From positions 69,472,100 through 69,536,099 of the forward strand of contig NW_026262712.1 of NCBI RefSeq assembly GCF_021869535.1: a stretch of DNA of 64,000 bases, written 5' to 3'. This stretch comes from Mytilus californianus (taxonomy: Eukaryota; Mollusca; Bivalvia; Mytilida; Mytilidae). Below the pieces are notes generated by a model, which was not told where the DNA came from, searched no databases, and worked only from the letters and a program-made list of their open reading frames with translations. Shown here piece after piece: positions 31,538 to 42,927 of this stretch. The position numbers were made by a program, and so were the translations under genes. Positions within the stretch are counted from its first letter, which is position 1, and every line of letters starts with the position of its first letter.

Positions 31538-33428
31538 TTGTGTCAGAAAATCACATCGTAAAGATTTTGCACATGTGTCTAGTCTACTTTAATAAACACT
31601 TGCTTTCTTTTGTATTTTTTGAGTGAAGAAAGATTTTTTTTACAGAAACGCAGACACACACGTGTTTCAAATGTGTTTTCTGGATTATCAGAGCGCACTG
31701 GTTCCCGAATATGGGTAATATAAAAACAGGTACTTCTGATCTGAGCAACAGAACAAATATGCCCCTATCAAAATTTCATATATTTATTTAATTATTCATA
31801 ACAAACGTTCATCAAGGGTTCTACAGTGATCCCAAGACTTCGAGCTTTCATTTGCTACCAAAATTACCCATTTGGTTTTACTTTTTGACAAAAGTTACAG
31901 CTATGCGTAGGAACTATTTTGTTTAAAATATGTACTACTTTCTTGTATGTTCTTTGTAACCGGGCTCGATTTAGTGGTTCTATACCTTATGTGTGTCAAG
32001 CGAAAAACTACAGAATTAACACACAGATTATCAATTTTGGGAAATCAGCGCAGACGTATACGTGCACGCTCTTTAGATTGTTACTAATTTTCTGGAAGAA
32101 AATAAAAAGAAGCGAAAACTAAAAGAAGAAGAAAATGAAAAAAAAACTGTTGTCGATACCATTTTGTGATATAACATGTACGTCTACTCAGATTGCCGGT
32201 ATTGCACAACACTGTAACTCTCCGATTTAACGTAGGTCTGCGTTACAGAAAGTCCTGCACAAAAATTCTAAGTTTTTGTTTGGTAATACACTTCACTTTA
32301 ATGCTGACATAATTAAAACACCACCCCTTACGCGTGAAAAGTAGTGTATATTTTAACTGACGATTTAATAAATTAAAAACAGTGAATTTCATACCGTTCA
32401 GTAGTGTGTTGTTGGGTTGCTGTTTTTATTGATGTACACGTTGCATCTTCGTTTATTCATATTTATGTTTTATGAGTCAAAAAGTTGTTACCTATTTACT
32501 AAACATTGAAAATATTACCGCATTTTATAGCTGAAGTTAATCATTTGAAAAAGCTAAATCACGGCACCCCCGTTTTCTCAAAAAGAATAAAAAACAAAAC
32601 AAAACAATGCAAAAAGAAAAAGAAAGACTCAAAAAAATCGTTTTCCAGACATAATACGTAACAAAACAAGCTACTTCTTTCACAGGTTAGCATACGATGT
32701 AAAGGGTTTGAAAACCTTATATAGTACACAATTTGCTAAATTTCCTCAGAGAAGGTATTGGTAAAAATCTGGATCGTTATATGCGTATTATATACGTTTG
32801 TAGGGTTTTTGGCATTTTTCGTCTTTTTTGAAGCTGTGATCTGTACAGATTAAAACTAAATTGTCCGAAAAAAAATTAAGCATATATTGAGTCTTTATCA
32901 TATTTTTCTCATGATAAAAAAGACAAATTTTGCAAAACTTTGAAATATTCCCGTATTACTATACCTTTTTCATAAAACAATCATTACATATAAGTTTGCT
33001 TTGCAAGAACTGTAATCTAACCACAATCAAGTAGTTACAGTCTAGCACTGTTGGGAACTTAGCCCTCTTTGGGACTGAGTGAAACCCGTACGTACGTTGT
33101 GAGGCGACGGGATGAATTCTTTGATATAACTATTCCATTTTCTCTCCTATTAATTTTGTAAAGTAAAAGGGGGATGCTTGAGCTATAAAAACAAATAACT
33201 TTAATTTCACCCCGTTACATTTTCTTTAACGTGTGTGTGTTCCACGTCAGGAACATTGTCGTTAGTGGTCGTATGTCATATCGTAATGCTCCCCCTTTAT
33301 TCAATATTTAAAGAATTGAGTGTTAATAGCAGATGCTTGATAATTTTTTTCTGTTGAATTTGTATATATCCTTCATGGAATCGAGACAATTAGGAGCTAG
33401 ACATATTGTATGGACACTGGTCTATTTG
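31538..33428. other. No recognised gene
   Basis: AT-rich. A short GC-richer stretch near 33040-33120 (AGCCCTCTTTGGGACTGAGT) is unassigned. The ORF at 31919-32122 has no family features. Confidence 0.4.
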
Positions 33429-33763
33429 TCTGCATCACGATGTTTATTTTTGTTATTTCTGTCGTTGGGCTACTGTTCCATTGACGTATAAACCACATCT
33501 GATTCTCCTTCTTTTACACACATTATCCGTGTACACTGCTGGCTGAAAAAAAATAATATACAAATCTGATAGCACTCATGAGACACATTGTTATGAAACA
33601 TGTCTATTATAAAAGATTAAACGTCTCCCTCTAGATGTCTGTCGGTTATTTCTGTGGTTGGCTTGCTGTCTCATTGACGCAGACCTCACATCTCCCTTTG
33701 TTCACACAGCACTTAATTTTCCGTGTGCATTGATGACCGAAACTATTTTTTCATCATATAAAA
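33429..33763 (-). repeat. Second copy of the compound repeat
   Basis: 33429-33614 matches 30819-31005 and 33615-33763 matches the start of the 31006/31284 units. It breaks off at ACTATTTTTTCATCATATA. Confidence 0.8.
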
Positions 33764-33965
33764 ATTGATTTTTTGTTTACTAAATTAACTTCTGGATACT
33801 ATCTTATGATCATAAACAAGCTTCTGTCCAAGTTTGGTACAAATCCAGGATATTTTAAGAAAGTTATTAAAATTTCAAAAACTTTAACCACAGAGTGAAT
33901 ATTTGTGGACGCCGCCGTCGGCGGAGGCGGAGGCGGCGGCGGCGGCAGAGGCGTCCACAAATATT
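33764..33965. repeat. Repeat unit ending in a GC-rich hairpin
   Basis: CTTCTGTCCAAGTTTGGTAC leads to ACCACAGAGTGAATATTTGTGGAC, a unit found again three times at 34.4-34.9 kb. 33898-33965 is a hairpin: AATATTTGTGGACGCC, then a GGC/GGA-rich loop, then GGCGTCCACAAATATT. Confidence 0.8.
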
Positions 33966-34341
33966 AGTTACTGTAGAGATAAGCGTGAGCCACCAAATGT
34001 GAGCTCCTCAAAGGCACGTAGCTAAGAGAATCACCCAATGTGAACTCACAGATGACACGTCGTTTTAATAGAAATGCTAAGAAGCAAAAAATCCAATTCT
34101 ACAATAAAAAAAAGAACGGAATGAATATAATATGCAGCAAAGAGCTGCACATGCAAAAAAGCATGTAGTTAATCTATTAAAACGCAAATTATCAAATCAG
34201 GAATATATCCTGTTGGCGAAAGGCTTGAAATTCATACCAACGCCATCAAGCAAAAATGCAAAAATGTCTATACTAAAAGACTACAGTGAATTTGCTAGAC
34301 AACTGATTTGTCGATATATGTTCAGTCATGAAGAAAAAAAT

Positions 34342-35025
34342 TTGTAAGGGTTCCGCGGAACCCAGTGTCTCGCCTACTTTTGCTGTCAATCGCAGGCTCA
34401 ACAAAAATGAGGAAAAAAATTAATAAAAATATTCCTCTCGATACTATCTTTTGATTGTAAGAAGCTTCTGTCCAAGTTTGATAAAAATCCAGGATAGTTT
34501 ATGAATCTAATAAATGTTTTAAAAACTTTAACTGCAGACTGTATGTAATGTTAACTGGAAGAAAAACTAAGTCCATTTATAAGTAAAATACAGAAAAACA
34601 GGTACAAAATTTTAACAAAATTTCCTTCTAGATACTAGCTTTTGATCATAAACACGCTTCTGTCCAAGTTTGGTACAAATCAAGGATAGTTTAAGAAAGT
34701 TATTAAAATTTTAAAAACTTTAACCACAGAGTGAATGATATATTTCCTGGCAGAAAAACTAAGTCCATTTATAAGTAAAATACGGAAAAAAATGATTTTT
34801 TTGTTTACTAAATTAACTTCTGGATACTATCTTATGATCATAAACAAGTTTCTGTCCAAGTTTGGTACAAATCCAGGATAGTTTAAGAAAGTTATTAAAA
34901 TTTCAAAAACATTAACCACAGAGTGAATATTTGTGGACCCCGCCGCCGCCGACGACGACGACTACGACGACGACGCCGACGATGGGATCGCTATGTCTCG
35001 CTTTTTCGACAAAAATCGAAGGCTC
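34342..35025. mobile_element. 684-bp repeat insert with 9-bp target duplication
   Basis: GAAAAAAAT stands at 34333-34341 and again at 35026-35034. Deleting one copy and the insert joins SHEEKN to DLHPFHSN in frame within the Penelope ORF. The insert begins TTGTAAGGGTTCCGCGGAAC. Near each end it has a similar string (TGTCTCGCCTACTTTTGCTG at 34374, TGTCTCGCTTTTTCGAC at 34994), that is, direct terminal similarity. Inside are three diverged units around CTTCTGTCCAAGTTTGGTAC and, at 34936-34980, a GCC/GAC triplet tract. Class unknown. Confidence 0.8.
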
Positions 35026-35379
35026 GAAAAAAATGACCTTCATCCATTTCATAGCAATACAGGATATAAACCTGCTTCTACGTGCCATACGTCGGAAAAT
35101 TATATCGATTTAACAAAGCTTGAATTATCTTTTCCAGGAACATATATATTGACATAGATATACTGTTCCCAGTCTTTTCTAATAAATAAAAAAAAAACAA
35201 TCTTACTAAGGGCGAAAGAATAGCAAGTACGCAATTTGAAAAATGATGAAACAATAGTAATAAAAAAGGCAGATAACAATTCAAATTGTGTTATTTCAGA
35301 CAGACTAGACTACATAACAGAAGTCACAAGACAACTAAATACTCTACATTACTGCCAATTAGATTCATTTAAAGGGGCA

Positions 35380-35690
35380 TTGGTTGTCAAATTCATGTTC
35401 ATCGATTTATCTCAAATTCTCATATTTGATTTATAGCATACTAAAACATATATGCAAATTATAAAAAGTATAAAATAAACAATTTACAAGGCATGGGCTC
35501 GATAATATTTTCATCGTTTCTTGTGTATTTTAGTCTAGACGCCATCTAATTAACTATCGAGTTGACCTCCGAAGACTGCCGACGGTCATATAAGCGATTT
35601 ATAAACATAAATATAGATATAAATAGATAGCAAACTCGTGCAATAGGATTTTTCTAGGTCTGTTTAATTTTATAATATAAGTTAAAATAT
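35380..35690. other. Unassigned sequence inside the Penelope remnant
   Basis: It replaces the expected RT core, either as a deletion with filler or as an unrecognised insertion. No ends could be defined. Confidence 0.4.
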
Positions 35691-36203
35691 AGGGACGATG
35701 GATTCATAATATATGATGGAACATCAGATGAAATTGCAGATTCTTTTCGTCTAGCAAATAATTATAACCCCTTATTATAGTCCACCTATAAAATCTCAAA
35801 CGACAAAATGTCGTTCTTAGATGTTCATGTAATTAAAGGTTAAAAATTTACAACACATGGCATTCTTGACCTTGAAATACATTTTAAAGAAACAAATTCT
35901 TATCTCTATCTGCATAGAAATAGCTGTCACTCACAGCATGTATTCCGAGGATTTATTAAAGGTGAAGCAATATGGCAAATTAGAAACACAAATGACAATA
36001 ACAATTTAATAAACAATTTAACTAATTTCAAAGTGAAATCATTAGATAGGGGTTATGATAACGTCGAAATAGATGATAGTTTTACTGATGCTTTATCAAT
36101 TGACCGACGTACTGAATTATTACAGCAAAATAAATCGAAGGAAAAAGAAAATATTCCGTTAGTTTTGATAACTAAATATAACCCATATATATATATATAT
36201 ATA

Positions 36204-37361
36204 GGACTCTAAAGTGTGATGGTACTCTAAAGTGCGATGGTCACGCTAAAGTGCGATGGTCTACGCTAAAGTACGATGGTGTCTCACGCTAAAGTGCGAT
36301 GATTGCTAGTTTGCTAGAGTACGATGGTATAGCACGCTAAAATGCGATGGAACAATAGGGTAAGGTTCGAGGGCTTAAAACATTCATTAAAGTGCATGGA
36401 TGTTAAACCAAGTCTTTTTGCAAAAGCTAGTATGCTAAAGTATAACATATGTAATAGGCTGTATAATTGACCGGTAGGCGAAAGTGATTGTTTCTCAATT
36501 TAGAAGACCGACCACGTAATCATTGCTAAAAAGTTAATTTATGTGTCACAAAATACTGGATTTCTTGTTAAATGATTTTTTAACAATTTCTTTCGTATTA
36601 AATATTTGGATAATTGGTGTAGCTTGCCGCTCACAAAGTCTATCAATAACTTAACAGTCGTTATTGTAAATTACAAATACAAAATGCGTTCATTGTCGGA
36701 ATAAGTAAGTTAGCATTTATTGATACAAGGCTTCAAGCTTAAATGCGAGAAAAATGCGATATTCGCCGAGATTTTTCCTTTTTTACAAATACATGTCATA
36801 TTTCCCTACACTGAACAAGCTATGTTTTAGCCGACAATTTGTAATTTACGCTTAAAAAACATGTACCTCTATTTTACCGACGTTACTATTCAATAAAATC
36901 GACTGACAATATTTTAATGGGGACAGCAAAGTAAACTGCAACTTAAACAAATCATATGATTTAAATGTAACCGTTCGCTTCCAATAGAAGCAGGATACAG
37001 GATACCTATGCGTATACTATTTTGTATCTATATAGTAAAATGGTCGACTGCAGGACACAAGTCCTTCTTCCAGCACCCCAAATAAACACATTTGCTTCAG
37101 CCGACAAAGCACGGTTAGGTCTGAAATTAAGTCATGGACATTTGATTTAAAAGTTGTTAATCAAATATTCTTAATTTATCTTCCGGCATATTAATTTTTG
37201 GTTTGTATAAACGACTATTAACGTCATAATCCAACTACGTTTCTTACGTCTATAATTTCGCGGACCATCGGACTTTAGCGTATGGAGGCATCGCACTTTA
37301 GCGCAGACCCTCGCACTTTGGCGTCCCCATCGCACTTGGTTTCTTTGATATTTTAGAGTCC
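36204..37361. mobile_element. 1158-bp non-autonomous DNA transposon with subterminal motif arrays
   Basis: Terminal inverted repeats GGACTCTAAA and TTTAGAGTCC are flanked by TA on both sides. Within 180 bp of the left end about seven copies of CTAAAGTGCGATGG (variants included) point one way. Within 110 bp of the right end about four copies point the other way (CCATCGCACTTTAG type). No transposase ORF. It interrupts the Penelope remnant between the TKYNP region and the GHLLQFDEDC region. Such arrays usually mark transposase-binding sites. The superfamily cannot be named from the TA duplication alone. Confidence 0.85.
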
Positions 37362-37560
37362 TACATATATACGTAAAATAAAGAAACGGGCATTTATTAC
37401 AGTTTGACGAAGATTGTGTATAAATATTCAATGGCATTATGCTGCACCAATAATTGCGTATAGCAAACATAAAAGTTTTGGAGATATGCTTAGTAGATCA
37501 AAGTTGAAGACTTTAACATAAAATTGACAGTTGGACCCCTGATGATGGCAGATCTGTCAT

Positions 37561-38608
37561 AATAACTAGACCTATTGATGAAGAATCAAAATATAAATAT
37601 ATCAATATATACATGAATAATTTGCATATTTGATTATATTAAAATAATGCATCTAAAATGACCATCCCAAGCCAGAGCCTCTAATCCCAAGCTTTAACTG
37701 CCGAAACACTAAAATAGTGATATCAATAGTACGTGTTGGGTCCTATCATGCAATTTGGGATGCGTGGTTGCATGGGTGTTTTATAATAACAAAACTCAAT
37801 GAAAATCAACTAAACTCTTAAATAACTTTTTCTAGTAAATTTTTTTTGGTAATTTTATCAAGTGAGATGTAAATATTTCTGTACTTAACTTTTAATTTTC
37901 ACATTTTTTTTTTTTCATTTTTCATTTTCGAAATTCAATATCCCTAAAAATGCACCAATATCCCATATCCCATTTATTTTTAGGACAAATATCCCATATC
38001 CCTAAAATTAAAATGGCAAATATCCCGTATCCCAATATACCCTATACAAGCCTCATTAAAATTAGATTATATCATTTACACATTCGACTGTTTTACCTTC
38101 TTGATACATTTTATATTTGCGACAATCATTACGATAATAAGTCATTTTTACGATAAACATAAAAAATCAATCTGTAGCGTATCAACAAATAAATCATATA
38201 AACGGCAGACAATGCAATGCTTTTAAGTAAATTAGCTTTCCATATATTTATTTAATAGATGTAAACAAAATACAGCCTACAGGTAAAGTGATAAAGTTAA
38301 ACTTAAAATACACATAAAAGCTTGAAAGGTATCAATTTTATATGATTATTTCAGAATTCAAGCTTATTAACTAATATATACTATTGTTGTTGTTTTGTTC
38401 CTGCTTCAAACACACATGTGTCTATATCCGGCGACCACAAACTTAGGGGCGTACTGTGTACAACTGTACAACAGCTGCGCCGTCAGTTTTCAAGGAAGTA
38501 TACATGCTTAGGGATCTCGGCATACGGAAAGACTTCCCTTTAACCCACTGCTTTAACCTGCCTTTATTGACGAAATAAGCATGTATGGACTTACATGGAG
38601 GGGGCTTT
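37561..38608. other. Low-complexity and unrecognised sequence
   Basis: 37935-38045 repeats AATATCCCATATCCC-like strings. Otherwise nothing is recognised. Confidence 0.5.
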
Positions 38609-39201
38609 AAGGTTCATCATAACAAATGAACAAATATGGCCGTATTTTCACCCCAAAAACTACTCTGTGTACAGACTTACCTGTGCAGTTTGGAAAGTTT
38701 TAAGGCCTGGCATCCACTAGATATATAAAAGTTAAATTTATTTTGCATATCAGAAAGATAAAATCTTTTTTGGATTATGATGGGCATTTTTTTCCGTTCC
38801 TGCAGAAAGCGTAAAAATAAACTAAGTTGGGATATAACTTTGAGATGCTCCCTCTCAGGTAACAACTGATTTGAAATTGTATTGTATTGATTGTCCTTGA
38901 TTGGCATGGACAAAAGATATCTACACATCTATAGGTGAGTTAAAGGTAGTAACTGAGTGGAGAGTATCAAATGCAATTCAGGTGTTTGTTTATTTTTACA
39001 CCTTCTGCAGGAAGGAAAAAAAATGCCCATCATATTCAAAAAAAGATTTTATCTTTCTGATATGCAAAATTAATTTAACTTTTATATATGTAGTGGATGC
39101 CAGGCCTTAAAACTTTCCAAACTGCACAGGTAAGTCTGTACACAGAGTAGTTTTTGAGGTGAAAATACGGCCATATTTGTCCATTTGTTATGATGAACCT
39201 T
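38609..39201. mobile_element. 593-bp fold-back element, first of an abutting pair
   Basis: AAGGTTCATCATAACAAATG at the left end is the exact inverse of the right end. Arms of about 270 bp pair (GGAAAGTTTTAAGGCCTGGC against GCCAGGCCTTAAAACTTTCC) around a ~60-bp centre near 38890-38950. No ORF of note. Confidence 0.95.
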
Positions 39202-39787
39202 AAGGTTCATGTGGACCCTTTGGCTAAAATGGCTGCATTTTCACCTCAAAATTTACTCTGAGTACAGACAAACCTGCGCATCTGGAAAAGTTTTAAGGCA
39301 TAGCATGCCCTAGATAAATAAACTTCTAATGCATTGTATGTTTTAGAAAATTTAAAACTTAACTGGATTTAGCAGTGCACTTTTTTTCGTCCCTGCAGAA
39401 GATGATAAAATTAACAAACAGTTGAGTTTCACTTGATATGGTCCACTCAGGTACACAGTTTAAATCACCAATTATTGTCAGGTATCTATTGTCCATCTAT
39501 TGTCCATGTCAATCAAAACAGTTCACTTCAATTATTACCTGTGGGGAAGTTCTCAAACCTCTTTCCCAACTTAGTTTATTTTGGCACCTTCTGGAGGAAT
39601 GAAAAAAAGTGCACTGCAAAATCCGGTTAAGTTTTTAATTTTCTAAAACATAAAATATATTTGAATTTTATTTATCTAGGGCATGCTATGCCTTAAAACT
39701 TTTCCAGATGCACAGGTTTGTCTGTACTCAGAGTAAATTTTGAGGTGAAAATGCAGCCATTTTAGACGAAGGGTCCACATGAACCTT
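39202..39787. mobile_element. 586-bp fold-back element, second of an abutting pair
   Basis: It starts at the base after the first element. AAGGTTCATGTGGACCC at the left end pairs with GGGTCCACATGAACCTT at the right end. The arms are homologous to the first element (AAAGTTTTAAGGC.T.GCAT), so both belong to one family. Confidence 0.95.
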
Positions 39788-39880
39788 AAAAGGCTGAAGT
39801 CTTGCGTGACCTACAACTGTGCATATTGTATATCTATATGCCCACCGTGTTGTACAAAATGTATCGACCTTCACCCACAG

Positions 39881-39974
39881 GGGTTTGTTACAATTTGCCG
39901 AGTTTACTATGCGCATGTGTTTTTTTCGGGGTTTGTATGGATAGTATTGAAACCCGGCAAATTGTAACAAACCC
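39881..39974. repeat. 94-bp hairpin
   Basis: GGGTTTGTTACAATTTGCCG and its exact reverse complement, separated by about 54 bp. Confidence 0.95.
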
Positions 39975-39977
39975 ATG

Positions 39978-41540
39978 TGCTTCACCATCTTCACACTAAT
40001 ACTTATTTAACCTTCACCATCTTCACACTGATACCATTAAACCTTAGAAAATGAAAGGATATGGAGTAAATGTACAAGGGACAAAATCGCACACAATACA
40101 TAGAAAACATAGAAAATAATGAACAGGGCTTTAATTCCTGTTCTTCATCTTGACAGTTGATGTAGGGTCTTCAACAATGAACGAATCATTCATATCCTAC
40201 AACAAGGTCAAGACGGCCTCTTCACACTGATACCATTCAACCTTCACCATCTTCACACTGATACCATTAAACCTTCACCATCTACACACTGATACCATTC
40301 AACCTTCACTATCTTCACTCTGATACCATTAAACCTTCACCATCTTCACACTGATACCATTCAACCATCACCATCTTCACACTGATACCATTCACCATCT
40401 TCCCACTGATACCATTCAACCTTCACCATCTTCACACTGATATCATTCCTACCTTCACCATCTTCACACTGATACCATTCAACCTTCACCATCTTCACAC
40501 TGATACTGTTCAACCTTCAACATCTTCACACTAATACCATTCAACCTTTACCATCTTCACCATTCAACCTTCAGTCACCATCGTCACACTGATACCATTC
40601 AGCCATCACCATCTTCACACTGATACTATTCAACCTTCAACATCTTCACACTAATACCATTCAACCTTTACCATCTTCACGCTGATACCATCCAACCTTC
40701 ACCATCTTCACACTGATACCATTCAACCTTTACCATCTTCACACTGATACCATGCAACCTTCACCATCTTCATACTGATACCATTCACCATATTCACAGA
40801 TACCATTAAACCTTCATCATCTTCGTACTGATACCATTCAACCTTCACCATCTTCACACTGATACCATTCAACCTTCAGTCACCATCGTCACACTGATAC
40901 CATTCAGCCATCACCATCTTCACACTAATACCATTCAACCTTCACCATCTTCACGCTGATACCATCCAACCTTCACCATCTTCACACTGATACCATTCAA
41001 CCTTCAGTCACAATCTTCACACTGATACCATTCAACCTTCAGTCACCATCTTCACACTGAAACCATTCAACCATCACCATCTTCACACTAATACCATTCA
41101 ACCTTCACCATCTTCACGCTGATACCATCCAACCTTCACCATCTTCACGCTGATACCATCCAACCTTCACCATCTTCACACTGATACCATTCAACCTTTA
41201 CCATCTTCACACTGATACCATCCAACCGTCAACATCTTCATACTGATACCATTCACCATATTCACATTGATATTAATCATTCTTCATCATCTTCGTACTG
41301 ATACCATTCAACCTTCACTATATTCACACTGATACCATTCAACCTCCAGTCACCATCTTCACACTGATACCATTCAACCTTCACCATCTTCACACCGATA
41401 CCATTTAACCTTCACCATCTTCACACTGATACCATTCAATCTTCACCATCTTCACACTGATACCATTCAACCTTCACCATCTTCACACAGATACCATTCA
41501 ACCTTCAGTCACCATCTTCACACTATACCATTCAACCTTT
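39978..41540. repeat. Minisatellite, ~31-bp unit, more than 40 units
   Basis: The unit reads CACCATCTTCACACTGATAC followed by CATTCAACCTT. Two units at 39984-40046 are separated by a non-repeat stretch (40047-40217) from the main array at 40218-41540. Variants include CACGCTGATACCATCC and a longer unit with CTTCAGTCACCATC, which recurs at irregular spacing. Confidence 0.95.
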
Positions 41541-42232
41541 TGTAGAAGAAATAAAAATAGAAAAACGTTTTAGTCGAAGACTTTTCAATACGTAAAATCC
41601 AAACAATAAGATTTTCACTATAACAAACATAATACCACAACGCAAAAATAAAAAAAAGACACATATACATGTATGCATATAACACTGACATTTTATTAAT
41701 TTATACGAAACAATAAATCTGTAGTGATCTACATCGATCATCATATTAAACCACTAGTCTAGTTTGGACAACTTTATGAGTACTACATCTTTAACATTGT
41801 ACTTCAATGGTGCGTTGAACACAATACTGTACCCGTAATTCGCTACATACTGTTAGGGGACACACACTTTGATTTTTTTTTTGGGGGGGGGGGGAGGAGA
41901 AGGACATGGAGGAATTTGAAAATAAATGGCCTGACATTTTTATTTCCAAATGTAGCTTGCAAATAAATATCACAAACCCGAAAATGTTGGAATTAGTTGA
42001 GCATGAAAATGAAATAAATATTCATTAAGCATTGTGTCAAAAAATAAATAATCTGTACGTTCGTCGTACTGTTTGAATATAAATGCCGAAAAATGCCCCT
42101 AGATTATCAAATGGTCGTTCCCATATACTTGTTTATTCGAGATGCTGTGTTTATAGTATGCTGCACCAAGTGTTGTCCTTTCACATTAATATACATTTTT
42201 TTTTTTACTTTTGACTTTAGTTTGTATGCAGT
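41541..42232. other. Region upstream of the MIF-like exon
   Basis: AT-rich with a G-run near 41883-41894. A CTTTAG preceded by a T-run ends at 42220, 12 bases before the MIF-like ATG, so a 5' UTR intron is possible. Confidence 0.4.
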
Positions 42233-42340
42233 ATGCCTAAGATAATAATTCACACCAACATAAAAAACGAAGACATTCCAGATGACTTCGAAGAAAAGGT
42301 TGCACAAAAAGTCTCTGAAGTCGTAGGATATCCTATTGAG
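42233..42340 (+). CDS. MIF/D-dopachrome tautomerase family, first coding exon
   Basis: Thirty-six codons, MPKIIIHTNIKNEDIPDDFE then EKVAQKVSEVVGYPIE, followed by GTGATT as donor. Macrophage migration inhibitory factor family proteins start M-P, with Pro2 the catalytic base of the tautomerase. They have a β-strand ending in TN, then a 'P..F' turn and a helix ending in GKP-like. Pro2, TN, IPDDF and G-P are all present. In vertebrate MIF the first exon also ends after about this residue in phase 0, supporting the splice site. The second and third exons were looked for and not found to the right. They may lie beyond the window, across the transposons, or be lost. Cytosolic/secreted tautomerase by family; function of this copy unknown. 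Confidence 0.75.
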
Positions 42341-42497
42341 GTGATTATAATTCATTTTTGAGATAAGTTCAACTATTTGTTTACACAAGAAAGTTTCAAA
42401 TTCCGTTACTTCCTTCATTTCCGATTTCTCTTTTGTTTTAACGTCTGAACTTCATTTATTATCGGTTAAAATTTAGAATTACGTATTATAGATACAA

Positions 42498-42924
42498 ACC
42501 CCCAAGGGTGACTGGGGAATAGAAGTATGGTCACCATTGGTCTTCCTCCGACCGGCAGTAAAACCCTTGCTAAAGTGGGGCGTCCGTTTGGCTGTGCGGG
42601 ATGTACAAATTTGCAGCCACGTCCGGTCAGAATGGGGACGTTAAATCCGATGCCTCGTGTAAAGAGAGTGCCACGCTCTTTGCACGTAAAGAACCCTTGC
42701 AACAACTCTTTGAGGGGTCCGTAGGTGACCTGTTGCAAGGCTAAATTTCAGTCCCTATCCAATATGCCCTCATTTCCCGTGGCAGTCTAAATTTCTCCGA
42801 TCTTAATCCCGGAAGCCCCTATTACATAACCTACCTATTGTATTTATTGTTAATTTGTTCTCGTCCTGAATATGCGTGAAATATTTGCCACTGGACGTTA
42901 AGCAACCAACAATCAATCAATATT
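42498..42924 (+). mobile_element. 427-bp SINE-like retroposon with 13-bp target duplication
   Basis: ATTATAGATACAA occurs at 42485-42497 and 42925-42937, flanking the insert. The insert is GC-richer than its surroundings and ends AACCAACAATCAATCAA, a CAAT-type tail, preceded by TGCGTGAAATATTTGCCACT and GGACGTTAA. This 3' motif recurs inverted at 31218-31245 and 31498-31525. No A/B box is clear at its head, so it could be a SINE or a 5'-truncated LINE tail. Short ORFs on both strands here are chance. Confidence 0.8.
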
Positions 42925-42927
42925 ATT

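Larger units (their letters stand above)
34040..37560 (+). pseudogene. Decayed Penelope-like retroelement, split by two insertions
   Basis: Fragments of a Penelope-type reverse transcriptase in family order. At 34132-34347: LLAKGLKFIPTPSSKNAK. At 35035-35145: NDLHPFHSNTGYKP...YIDLTKLEL. At 35236-35370: NDETIVIKKADNNSN...DRLDYITEVTRQL. From about 35720: DGTSDEIADSFRLANNYNP, MSFLDVHVIKG, RNSCHSQHVFRGFIKGEA and an RGYDNVEI segment. At 37400-37510: GHLLQFDEDCV and APIIAYSKHKSFGDML...RSKLK. Stops and frameshifts are frequent. The central RT part between about 35380 and 35690 is not recognisable, and no GIY-YIG endonuclease was seen. These strings are characteristic of Penelope-like elements as I know the family. 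Start and end are approximate. Confidence 0.8.

Noticed and set aside
37171-37470. 99-codon minus-strand ORF across 37.2-37.5 kb
   Set aside because: It spans the right-end motif array of the 1158-bp transposon and the Penelope remnant, so it crosses an insertion junction.
39979-41540. CRISPR-like regular repeats
   Set aside because: Units are contiguous with no unique spacers and the host is eukaryotic. This is a minisatellite.
42466-42738. ORFs of 90 and 65 codons on opposite strands
   Set aside because: Both are chance readings of the GC-rich SINE-like insert; no domain was seen.
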